Assembly: GCA_013695255.1 (NCBI GenBank)
Contig: JACDAV010000122.1
Span: 1 to 16,466 of the forward strand
Direction: 5' to 3'
Length of the DNA stretch: 16,466 bases
DNA from: Chloroflexota bacterium
GTDB lineage: Bacteria; Chloroflexota; Limnocylindria; Limnocylindrales; CSP1-4
Position numbers and translations under genes: made by a program. Under the pieces are notes generated by a model. That model had not been told where the DNA came from, searched no databases, and was given only the letters and a program-made list of their open reading frames with translations. This document shows positions 6,778 to 13,675 of the stretch, piece by piece; the stretch's first letter is position 1, and every line of letters starts with the position of its first letter.

Positions 6778-7845
6778 TCAGGAGCGGTCGCGCAGGCGTA
6801 GCCACTGGAGCTGGGTCCCGTCGGCCGTCGGATAGGTGTGGAGGACCGCACCGATCTCGTCCCCGCCCAGACTTACCAGGTCCGGGTAGCCGCAGACGCT
6901 GCCGGGTTCGTGGAGTGCCTCCGGTCCCGCGGCGTAGAGCTGGCCGAGCGAGGTCCACGACTCGCCTCCGTCGCGGGTCAGGCTGATGCTGACGCCGCGC
7001 CGGTCGGGATCCTCGTCGCGGTAGGCGCAGGCGATGGCGCCCGAGCGAAGCCGGAAGAGCTTGATGTTCGAGCCCTTGAACGCGGTCGGACGGATCGGCG
7101 ACCACGTCGCGCCTTCGTCGCCGGAGGTGGACCAGACGCTCTGGCGGGTCCGGTGCTCGCGGACCACCGCCAGGAATCGACCGTCGTCGAGCCGCGCCAG
7201 GTCGATGTCGCTGTAGTCCCGGTCATCGGCGCGGGCGATGATCGTGGGCGGTTCGAAGTGCTCCCCGGCGGCGTCGCTGCGGCTGACGCCGGCGTGCCAG
7301 CCGACGTCACGACCGAGGGTGCCCATGACGGCCCACAGCAGCCGGCCGTCCGCCAGCGGATGCGGGTTGCTCGCTCCGTACAGCTCGGTCCACTCGGGGA
7401 ACAGCCGGATCTCCGGCGAGGGCTCCGACCAGGTGTCGCCGCCGTCCCGGCTCGTGGCCGACGCGACGTACCAGCCGGTCATCGGCTCCGTGCCGCCGAG
7501 CGAGAGGTCGAGGCGGATGCGGCCCAGCAGGACCTTGACGTTGTCGTCCGCGATCCGGGCCAGCCCGCCCATCGCCAGCGAAAACCAGCCCGGCGAGGCG
7601 TAGAGGGGGAGGGGTTCCGCCCACGTGACCCCGTCGTCGTCGGAATGGGTGAGCAGCAGGGCGGCCTGGTTGCGCAGCGCCGCGCCGACGACGTGCGAAT
7701 AGCACATCAGCAGGCGCCCGGTCGACGCGAGGCGAACGACGCTCGCCGCCGAGCGCCGCCCGAGCGGGGCGTCGGTGAAGAGCGTGCGGGCGGAGATGAG
7801 CTCGAGCGGCCCATCGGGGTCGAGTGCCGGGGTCGGGCTGCCCAT
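6778..7845 (-). CDS. Sialidase-like Asp-box (BNR) beta-propeller protein
   Basis: A 355-residue protein of the sialidase (neuraminidase) superfamily. Four Asp-box motifs S/T-x-D-x-G-x-[TS]-W are visible: SDDDGVTW, SRDGGDTW, SGDEGATW and TRDGGESW. They lie at similar places in successive propeller blades. No signal peptide or membrane segment is seen, so it looks cytoplasmic, which is odd for a glycan hydrolase. I cannot assign the catalytic Arg triad and Tyr/Glu pair with confidence, so the activity is open: sialidase, another glycosidase or a binding propeller. I chose ATG 7845 because AAGGAG lies 5 nt upstream. The frame continues upstream for 40 codons into unrelated hydrolase-like sequence (7846-7965). 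It is last in the minus unit after amidohydrolase 2. Confidence 0.8.
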   Translation of the reverse strand: MGSPTPALDPDGPLELISARTLFTDAPLGRRSAASVVRLASTGRLLMCYSHVVGAALRNQAALLLTHSDDDGVTWAEPLPLYASPGWFSLAMGGLARIADDNVKVLLGRIRLDLSLGGTEPMTGWYVASATSRDGGDTWSEPSPEIRLFPEWTELYGASNPHPLADGRLLWAVMGTLGRDVGWHAGVSRSDAAGEHFEPPTIIARADDRDYSDIDLARLDDGRFLAVVREHRTRQSVWSTSGDEGATWSPIRPTAFKGSNIKLFRLRSGAIACAYRDEDPDRRGVSISLTRDGGESWTSLGQLYAAGPEALHEPGSVCGYPDLVSLGGDEIGAVLHTYPTADGTQLQWLRLRDRS

Positions 7846-7965
7846 CGTTTCTCCTTGGGGCCTCAGAGCAGGACGGACGTCCGCGGCCAGGTGGACGCCG
7901 TCGCGCATCGGGATGCGAACGTCGCGTACGAGGCTCACACCCTCGCCGGCGCGCAGGACCTTCAT
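7846..7965 (-). pseudogene. N-terminal remnant of a CocE/NonD-type hydrolase gene
   Basis: Forty codons from ATG 7965, containing VRDVRIPMRDGVHLAADV. This closely resembles the N-terminus of CocE/NonD (Xaa-Pro dipeptidyl-peptidase S15-like) alpha/beta hydrolases, which read RDV-x-IPMRDGV-x-LAADVYRPA. The rest of that roughly 550-residue enzyme is missing, and the frame runs without a stop into the sialidase-like gene. It starts 15 nt after the amidohydrolase 2 stop with no good ribosome site. It is probably the scar of a deletion or replacement in the operon. Alternatives are an N-terminal extension of the sialidase-like protein or a short peptide gene. Confidence 0.6.
7851..7856 (-). promoter_or_regulatory. 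Ribosome binding site deciding the sialidase-like start
   Basis: AAGGAG on the minus strand, 5 nt before ATG 7845. It marks an internal start inside the longer open frame that begins at 7965, and supports separating the hydrolase remnant from the sialidase-like protein. Confidence 0.7.
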
Positions 7966-7980
7966 CGGCGGCTGCGGGAC

Positions 7981-9267
7981 TCAGGCCGGAATGGCGTCGG
8001 CGCCGCGGACCGGCCTGGGCCGCGGCGGGGTGGGCTGGACCCGCCGGCCGCCCTTGAGGACGAGGCGCGTCCGGCGCAGGTCGGTGATCTCGCGGTCTGG
8101 CGCGCCGTCGACGATGAGGACATCGGCCTGCAGTCCCGGCCGCAGCGTGCCGGTCTGCCCCTCGATGCCGAGGTGCTGCGCCGCCCGCCCCGTTGCGCAG
8201 TGGATGACGTGAGCCGGCTCCAGCCCGATCCCCACCCACGCCTCGAGCTCGAGGAAGAGCTCCTCGCCGAAGTCGGTGAAATTGATGCCGACGTCCGTGC
8301 CCGGCACCAGCATGACCCCGATGTCCTGGAGCGCCCGCGCGTTTGCCCACCAATCGGCGCGGGTCATCCGCCCCGGGTTGGGCTGCAGCTGGGCGATGCT
8401 CCTGCCGGTCTCGACCTCGTAGCGCGTTCCGGCCGAGATCGTCGGAATGGCCCGCGTGCCGCGCTCGACCATCCCGCGGGCGACCGTCTCGTCGAACGAC
8501 CACGCCCAGTCCGCCCCGAGCATCGTGCAATGCTGGATCGAATCGATGCCGGCTTTCGAGGCGCTGTCGATCCCCGGCACGCCGTGGGCGTGGGCGGTGA
8601 CCCGCTTGCCCAGCCGGTGCGCTTCCTCGACCGCCGACGCCAGCTCCGCGATGGAATAGGACGCCTGCCGCGAGTCCGTGCCGGGAGTCAGACCGCCACC
8701 GGTGGCCATGATCTTGATGCCGTCCGCGCCCTCGTCCTCGAGAAGCCGGCGAACCGCGGCGCGAACGCCGTCGACACCGTCCGCCTCGCCCCCGAAGAAG
8801 TGGCAATGGCCCCCGGTCTGCGTGACCGGGCGCCCGCTGACGAGCAGCCGCGGACCCAGGCACAGTCCCCGCGCGATGGCATCGCGGATCCGATACGAGG
8901 TCATGCCGCGTTCGCCGCAGTCGTAGGCCGTGGTGATCCCTGCCCGGACCATGCGTTCGCTCGCGGCGGCTCCGCGCACGACGAGGTCCTCGTCCGTCTC
9001 GGTGGCCATGCTGCCGACGGGGTCGACCGTCGGCGGCAGGGCAACGTGGACGTGGGCGTCCATCAGCCCGGGCAGTGCCGTCGCCTCGGGCAGGTGGAGC
9101 ACGGCCGCATCTTCCGGCTCGGGGACCGCCCTGTTGGCGCCGATGGCGGCGATCCGGTCATCGAGCACGAGCAACGCCGCGTCCTCGATGGCCGACCCAT
9201 CCGTCCCGTCGAGCAGTCGCCCGACCCGGACGCGGAACGCCTGGCGGTGGCTCGCCTCGATCGCCAT
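7981..9267 (-). CDS. Metal-dependent amidohydrolase (imidazolonepropionase/prolidase-like)
   Basis: Cytoplasmic metal-dependent hydrolase of cyclic or linear amides, 428 residues. All expected residues are present: H72 and H74 (MDAHVHV), K185 (DGIKIMATGGG), H226/H228 (VTAHAHG), H246 (IQHC) and D325 (PGTDVG). The small N-terminal beta domain (VRVGRLLDGTDG...LLVLDDRIAAIG) and the closing strands (GTLRPGLQADVLIVDG) are complete. GGAGG lies 4 nt before ATG 9267. It is a paralogue of the 5573-6772 protein and the intact one of the pair. It is first in the unit with the hydrolase remnant and the sialidase-like gene, and divergent from importer F. Family relatives include prolidases and N-acyl or N-methyl dipeptide hydrolases, so an imported dipeptide is a reasonable but unproved substrate. 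Confidence 0.92.
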   Translation of the reverse strand: MAIEASHRQAFRVRVGRLLDGTDGSAIEDAALLVLDDRIAAIGANRAVPEPEDAAVLHLPEATALPGLMDAHVHVALPPTVDPVGSMATETDEDLVVRGAAASERMVRAGITTAYDCGERGMTSYRIRDAIARGLCLGPRLLVSGRPVTQTGGHCHFFGGEADGVDGVRAAVRRLLEDEGADGIKIMATGGGLTPGTDSRQASYSIAELASAVEEAHRLGKRVTAHAHGVPGIDSASKAGIDSIQHCTMLGADWAWSFDETVARGMVERGTRAIPTISAGTRYEVETGRSIAQLQPNPGRMTRADWWANARALQDIGVMLVPGTDVGINFTDFGEELFLELEAWVGIGLEPAHVIHCATGRAAQHLGIEGQTGTLRPGLQADVLIVDGAPDREITDLRRTRLVLKGGRRVQPTPPRPRPVRGADAIPA

Positions 9268-9370
9268 CGATCCTCCCTGTCACGTGGCCCGTTCATCGAC
9301 GATGCTGCTGCGCCGGGGCGCACACAGCGCGCCGGGGTCATCGCGCGAAGTGCATTCCCACTGCAATAAG

Positions 9371-9399
9371 TTGACACACTCGCAGTTGGGTTGCAGGAT
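9371..9399 (+). promoter_or_regulatory. Sigma-70-type promoter of operon F
   Basis: A perfect -35 TTGACA (9371-9376), a 17-nt spacer, and a -10 CAGGAT (9394-9399) that keeps the A and final AT of the consensus. It predicts a start near 9406 and a leader of about 43 nt. An imperfect inverted repeat, CCCACTGC (9357-9364) and GCAGTTGGG (9382-9390), flanks and overlaps the -35/spacer and could be an operator, though it is weak. Confidence 0.6.
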
Positions 9400-9412
9400 T
9401 CGCCGAGGCACT

Positions 9413-9426
9413 TGCCCGTGCGGGCA
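9413..9426 (+). promoter_or_regulatory. Small inverted repeat in the leader of the operon F binding-protein gene
   Basis: TGCCCG-TG-CGGGCA, able to fold as a 5-bp stem with a GTGC tetraloop. It begins about 7 nt after the predicted transcription start and ends 8 nt before the AGGAGG ribosome site. Position and GCCCG/CGGGC arms parallel the repeat at 3565-3590. It is short, so chance is possible. Confidence 0.35.
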
Positions 9427-9448
9427 GCTGGCTGAGGAGGAGACCCCC

Positions 9449-11161
9449 ATGAGAGCCCGTTTCCCCGCCGTCCTGGCAGCGATCGCGTTGCTCAGCACGG
9501 CATGCCAGAGCGCCGCATCACCCAGCCCGCAGGCAAGCAGCGCTCCGGCCTCGTCCGCTCCGGCCTCGTCCGCCCCGGCCTCCGCCCCGCCGTCCGCCCC
9601 TCCCGAATCGGTGGCTCCCCCGAGCGACGACGCCAAGACGGTCCTGCGCTTCGCGCGCATCTCCGACTTCCTGCCCAGCATCCATCCGGTCGACCTCGGC
9701 ACCGGCAACCAGGAGTTGATGGCCGACATCGTCTTCAGCACCCTGGTCGACGTCGACAGCGACGAGGTCACGATCCTGCCCGATCTCGCCACGGAGTGGA
9801 CCGCGTCGGAGGATGCGACGACCTACACCTTCAACCTCAACCCGGCCGCGGTGTGGAGCGATGGCGAGCCGGTCACCGTCGACGACGTCATCTTCACGAT
9901 CGCGTGGTCCGCCCAGAACCCCACCGCGTTCAAGCAGATCCCGGTCGACATGTGGGTGAACGTCAAGGGCGGCGCCGGCGTGGTCGGCACCACGAACGTC
10001 CCCGAGGGCCTCAAGAAGATCGACGATCACACGATCGAGATCACGCTCGAGCGGCCGGATGCCACGTTCCTGCGCCGCATCGCCGGGGCCGTCTACTACA
10101 TCCTCCCGGAGCACAAGCTCAAGGACCTGACCGCCGAGGAGGCGCTGACCTGCGCCTTCTGCCTGGGCACGGCCGGCGAGACCATCGGCTCCGGGCCATT
10201 CGACTTCTCCGAGTCCATCTCCGCCGGCGGCGCGACCTTCACCGCCAAGAAGGACTACTGGAAGGGCAAGGACTCTGAGATCGACGAGCTGGTCTACAAG
10301 ATCCAGGAGTCGAACGTCTCGGTCGCGCAGCTTGCCGCCGGCGAGCTCGACCTGGTCATCCGGGTCCCGCCCGCGGAGGGTGAGGGGCTCGCCAACGTCC
10401 CGGGCCTGAAGCAGTTGAACGTCCCGGGCGTGGGGATCTTCAACATCAACTTCAACAACAACAACACGGACAAGCTGCTGCGCCAGGCAGTCGCCTACGC
10501 GATCAACCGCCCGGAGACCATCGAGCAGGTGCTCGGCGGTCTGGCGACCCTCAACTACACGATCCCGCCGGGCTTCAAGGTCTATGACGACATCAACAAG
10601 TACGACTTCGACCCGGAAAAGGCCAAGGAGCTCCTGGGCCAGTCGACCTGGGACCCGAACAAGACCTTCCGGCTGGCGCTGCTGGCCGAGGATCCCAACT
10701 TCACCGTCACGGCGCCGGCGCTCCAGCAGTACCTGGAGGCCATCGGGCTCAAGGTCGAGCTGACCGCCCTGCCGACCGCCCCGTACTCCGACCTGATCCA
10801 GAAGACGAATGACTTCGAGGCCTTCCTGAGCTTCGGCGGGAGCGAGGGTGTCGGCTGGTATCAGTCGGCCATCTACTACGATTGCGCCGGCCTGGGCAGC
10901 AGCCAGCTGAAGCTCTCGGAGGACCGTGGCGAGTGCATCTATACCGAGCAGTTCGAAGCCGCCGCCGCGGCGACCGGCGACGCCCAGGACGAGATCCTGC
11001 ACCAGCTGGCGCTCGATCTGAACGACAACCTGCCGGAGATCTACCTCTGGCAGCCGAACTACCTGCACGTCTACACGGAGAGGCTGGGTGGTGGCTTCAC
11101 CATCTATCCCAATGAGCGCGAGTCGTTCCAGAAGATCCTCGACTGGACGTACGCGCCGTAG
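9449..11161 (+). CDS. Family 5 extracellular solute-binding lipoprotein, operon F
   Basis: Lipid-anchored ligand-binding subunit of importer F, 570 residues. The signal peptide ends in LLSTAC, with C19 as the lipid anchor. Residues 20-62 are an Ala/Ser/Pro tether built on a 15-bp tandem repeat. The SBP_bac_5 fold follows: ILPDLATEWTASEDATTYTF, VWSDGEPVTVDDVIFTI, GSGPFDF, KKDYWKGK, LRQAVAYAINRPE, and the C-terminal LPEIYLWQPNYLHVY region. ATG 9449 is preceded by AGGAGG with 8 nt spacing. The frame is open far upstream, but that part has no signal peptide or homology. The permease gene follows after 71 nt. It is a distant paralogue of the operon A protein, with different linker and cysteine content, so a different ligand is likely. 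Confidence 0.95.
   Translation: MRARFPAVLAAIALLSTACQSAASPSPQASSAPASSAPASSAPASAPPSAPPESVAPPSDDAKTVLRFARISDFLPSIHPVDLGTGNQELMADIVFSTLVDVDSDEVTILPDLATEWTASEDATTYTFNLNPAAVWSDGEPVTVDDVIFTIAWSAQNPTAFKQIPVDMWVNVKGGAGVVGTTNVPEGLKKIDDHTIEITLERPDATFLRRIAGAVYYILPEHKLKDLTAEEALTCAFCLGTAGETIGSGPFDFSESISAGGATFTAKKDYWKGKDSEIDELVYKIQESNVSVAQLAAGELDLVIRVPPAEGEGLANVPGLKQLNVPGVGIFNINFNNNNTDKLLRQAVAYAINRPETIEQVLGGLATLNYTIPPGFKVYDDINKYDFDPEKAKELLGQSTWDPNKTFRLALLAEDPNFTVTAPALQQYLEAIGLKVELTALPTAPYSDLIQKTNDFEAFLSFGGSEGVGWYQSAIYYDCAGLGSSQLKLSEDRGECIYTEQFEAAAAATGDAQDEILHQLALDLNDNLPEIYLWQPNYLHVYTERLGGGFTIYPNERESFQKILDWTYAP
9542..9586 (+). repeat. 15-bp tandem repeat coding for the lipoprotein linker
   Basis: Three head-to-tail copies of GCTCCGGCCTCGTCC (9542-9556, 9557-9571, and a diverged copy at 9572-9586). 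They encode Ala-Pro-Ala-Ser-Ser units of the flexible tether between C19 and the binding domain. The first two copies are identical, a site where slippage could change tether length. Confidence 0.8.
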
Positions 11162-11232
11162 TCGGAGCGCTCCACAGCTGACGCAATCCAGGCGCCCACC
11201 GGCCGCCTTCCGTTGATCGCATAGGAGGCCGG

Positions 11233-12210
11233 ATGGGCGCCTACATCCTGCGTCGCATCCTCATCTCGATCCCCGTCCTGCTGGGGATCACCATCATCGG
11301 GTTCGTGGCGCTCAAGCTCTCGCCCGGTGATCCGCTGCTGACCTCCGTCAATCCGGAGGTGCTGGCCAACCTGATGGCCAATCCGGCGTTGCTCGAAGCC
11401 GAGCGGCGGAAGCTCGGCTTCGATCAACCGGTCTTCCCCAACCAGTACTTCCGCTGGCTCGGCAACGTCCTGCAGGGCGATCTGGGCTTCTCGATCACCT
11501 CGCGGCGCCCGATCGTCCACGAGATCGGCAGCCGTCTGCCGCAGACGCTGCTGCTGATGATCGTCTCGCTCGGCATGGCCATCTGCATCGGGATCCCGAT
11601 CGGCGTCATCACGGCCGTGCGCCAGTATTCCAAGCTGGATTACGGCCTCAACGCCACGGCCATCTTTCTGGCCTCGACTCCGGTCTTCGTGCTCGCCCTG
11701 ATCGCCATCTACGTCTTCGCCGTCAACCTGCACCTGCTGCCGACCGGCCAGGTGCACACCGTCGGGCGGACGGACCTGCCCGATCTGCTGCATCACCTGA
11801 TCCTGCCCGCCTCGGTGCTGGCCGTGGTCAACGCGGCTCCGCTGGTCCGCTACACGCGTGCCAGCATGCTCGAGGTCCTCAACAGCGAGTACGTGACGAC
11901 GGCTCGCTCCAAGGGCCTCGTGGAGCGGAGGGTGATCGGGCGACACGCGTTCCGGAACGCCCTCATCCCGATCATCACGATCGTGGCCCTCCTGATCCCG
12001 GAGGCCGTCGCCGGGGCCGTCATCACGGAGCAGATCTTTGCCTGGAACGGCATGGGCCAGCTCGCCGTCAAAGCGGCCGGCGCGCGCGATCCTTCCCTGA
12101 TGATGGGCATCATCCTGATCACGGGGGTCGCGGTCCTGGCGGCCAACATCATCGCCGACATCGGCTACGCGGTTGCCGATCCCCGGGTGCGGTATGACCC
12201 AGCTAAATGA
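11233..12210 (+). CDS. ABC transporter permease, DppB/OppB type, operon F
   Basis: Inner-membrane channel subunit of importer F, 325 residues. It opens with MGAYILRRILISIPVLLGIT, then LSPGDP, a periplasmic stretch with LGFDQPVFPNQYFRWL, a core of hydrophobic helices, and the EAA motif around EYVTTARSKGLVERR and RHAFRNALIPIITI. The C-terminus DPRVRYDPAK matches the family ending. AGGAGG lies 4 nt before the ATG. The gene follows the binding-protein gene after a 71-nt gap without a strong hairpin and overlaps the DppC-type gene by 17 nt. It is a paralogue of the permease at 669-1625. Confidence 0.96.
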   Translation: MGAYILRRILISIPVLLGITIIGFVALKLSPGDPLLTSVNPEVLANLMANPALLEAERRKLGFDQPVFPNQYFRWLGNVLQGDLGFSITSRRPIVHEIGSRLPQTLLLMIVSLGMAICIGIPIGVITAVRQYSKLDYGLNATAIFLASTPVFVLALIAIYVFAVNLHLLPTGQVHTVGRTDLPDLLHHLILPASVLAVVNAAPLVRYTRASMLEVLNSEYVTTARSKGLVERRVIGRHAFRNALIPIITIVALLIPEAVAGAVITEQIFAWNGMGQLAVKAAGARDPSLMMGIILITGVAVLAANIIADIGYAVADPRVRYDPAK

Positions 12211-13153
12211 TCCCAGCGCGCTCGCGACCTCGTTGCCCGAGGGCGAGATGGCGAAGCTGCCGGTCGGCCTCGGGGCGCCCCAGGTAGTCGGCTACCAGGT
12301 CTCGCCGAGGCGCGCCGCGCTCCGTCGGTTCTTCCGCTACCGGTTGGCCATCGTCGGTCTGATCATGTTGTCGGCCATCCTGCTCATGGCGCTCTTCGCG
12401 CCCCTGCTGACGCCGTGGCCACCCAACTGGGTGGACTTCAGCACCGGTGCGCGGCAACCGCCCGACGCGGCGCACGTCCTGGGGACCGACGTCTCGGCCA
12501 GGGATATCTGGGCCCGGGTGCTCTACGGAGGTCGGACGTCGATCATCGTCGGTTTCGGCGCCGTCGCGCTCTACCTGATCATCGGCACCCTGCTCGGGTT
12601 GGCGGCGGGCTACTACGGCCGTTTCGTGGACCAGGCAATCATGCGCTTCACGGACACGATCATGGCCATCCCGCCGTTGCTCCTGATCATCGTGTTCGTG
12701 GCGGTGGTCGGCCCGAGCATCGCCTCCGTGATCGTGGTGATCGGGCTTCTGGGCTGGCCGGTGACCGCTCGACTGGTTCGCGGGCAGCTCCTGGTCCTGC
12801 GCGAATCCGAGTTCATCACCGCTGCCCATGTCGTCGGCGTTCCGGATCGAACGATCCTCCTGCGCCACATGCTGCCGAACATCCTGGGGCCGCTCACGGT
12901 CGTGGCGACGTTCGGGGTCGCCACCGCCGTGCTCCTGGAGTCGAGCCTCAGCTTCCTCGGTCTCGGCGTGCGGCCCCCCGAGGCGAGCTGGGGCAACCTC
13001 ATCACCGAGGCGGTCAGTCCGGTCGTGCTCACCCGTCTGCCGTGGCAGTGGGTGCCCGCGGCCATCGCGATCACGACCACCGTGCTGGCGGTCAACTTCA
13101 TCGGCGATGGGCTGCGCGACGCGATCGACCCGCGAGCAACGAAGCGCGCGTGA
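12194..13153 (+). CDS. ABC transporter permease, DppC/OppC type, operon F
   Basis: Second channel subunit of importer F, 319 residues from ATG 12194. A cytoplasmic N-terminal tail leads to RRFFRYRLAIVGLIMLSAIL (first helix), then HVLGTDVSARDIWARVLYGG, the core helices, the EAA motif ESEFITAAHVVGVPDRTILL with RHMLPN, and GLGVRPPEASWGNLI near the end, all family hallmarks. ATG 12194 overlaps the upstream gene by 17 nt with a weak ribosome site. ATG 12248 is an alternative start, with GAGG 5-6 nt upstream and no overlap, and the loss of 18 tail residues would not affect the fold. Its stop overlaps the start of the lipoprotein gene. Confidence 0.94.
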   Translation: MTQLNDPSALATSLPEGEMAKLPVGLGAPQVVGYQVSPRRAALRRFFRYRLAIVGLIMLSAILLMALFAPLLTPWPPNWVDFSTGARQPPDAAHVLGTDVSARDIWARVLYGGRTSIIVGFGAVALYLIIGTLLGLAAGYYGRFVDQAIMRFTDTIMAIPPLLLIIVFVAVVGPSIASVIVVIGLLGWPVTARLVRGQLLVLRESEFITAAHVVGVPDRTILLRHMLPNILGPLTVVATFGVATAVLLESSLSFLGLGVRPPEASWGNLITEAVSPVVLTRLPWQWVPAAIAITTTVLAVNFIGDGLRDAIDPRATKRA

Positions 13154-13632
13154 GCCGAATGCCCGTCGTCAGGCACGCCTCGCCCGGACCGCTGCACGGC
13201 GCGCGGCGGTTCATCGCGGCCGGCCTCATCCTCGGCGCGATCGCGGCCTGCGAGCCCAGCGCGCCGCCCGGGTTCACCGGCACGCCGGTGCCCGACGGAT
13301 CGGCCGCAAGCTCACCCGCGACGCAGCGTCCCTCGCGGGTCGCCGGCCGGCCCACCGTGTCCTTGAACGGCACCACCATCGAAATTTCCGGCCTGGGCAA
13401 TGGGACCTCCGCCGAGTTCGAGCTCCCGGCGGGTTCGGCGCAGATGACCGTTTCCGTGTGCGAGTCGAACCAGGTGATCCCGTTCGTCACGCTGTACGAC
13501 GGCGACGCCAACAAGCTCGGCATCATCGTCGAGCCGGTGTACGAGATGAGGAACCTGGCGGGCGGGAGGTACTCCGTGGAGGTCGCGACCAATCCGGACT
13601 GCCTCTGGACGATCGTGATCGAGCCGGCATAG
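13150..13632 (+). CDS. Small lipoprotein of unknown function, coupled to importer F
   Basis: A 160-residue predicted lipoprotein that I cannot assign to a named family. From GTG 13150 a basic N-terminus (HGARR) and hydrophobic segment (21-33) end at GAIAAC with lipid anchor C34; ATG 13159 is an alternative start. A Pro/Ser/Ala tether (35-66) leads to a beta-rich domain (about 68-160) with two cysteines, C104 and C151, that could form a disulfide, and an aromatic C-terminus (CLWTIVIEP). The GTG overlaps the permease stop (GTGA), so it is co-translated with importer F. An accessory role near the binding protein at the outer face of the membrane is inference. Similar small beta domains occur in lipoproteins of high-GC Chloroflexota and actinobacteria, as I recall. 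Confidence 0.75.
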   Translation: MSRMPVVRHASPGPLHGARRFIAAGLILGAIAACEPSAPPGFTGTPVPDGSAASSPATQRPSRVAGRPTVSLNGTTIEISGLGNGTSAEFELPAGSAQMTVSVCESNQVIPFVTLYDGDANKLGIIVEPVYEMRNLAGGRYSVEVATNPDCLWTIVIEPA

Positions 13633-13675
13633 ACCCGACCGTTGTCGCGGCTGACGTCCGTGATGCGCTGCGCCC

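Noticed and set aside
6838..9369. An 843-codon plus-strand open frame opposite the sialidase-like and amidohydrolase 2 genes
   Set aside because: It is a shadow frame caused by high GC at third positions. The translation is Arg/Asp/Gly/His-rich without any recognisable fold, while the minus strand carries clear families.
8930..9448. An N-terminal extension of the operon F binding protein
   Set aside because: It would remove the signal peptide from the N-terminus and overlap the divergent amidohydrolase. The promoter and AGGAGG before 9449 decide the start.
9518..11068. A 516-codon minus-strand open frame opposite the operon F binding-protein gene
   Set aside because: Shadow frame, Asp/Arg/Val-rich, no family features, no ribosome site of note.
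11164..11173. The palindrome GGAGCGCTCC after the operon F binding-protein stop
   Set aside because: It cannot form a hairpin with a usable loop and is short enough to be chance in GC-rich DNA.
12194..12210. The 17-nt overlap of the operon F permeases as a possible frameshift
   Set aside because: Both proteins are complete at their ends. The overlap is a normal start choice, or disappears if ATG 12248 is used.
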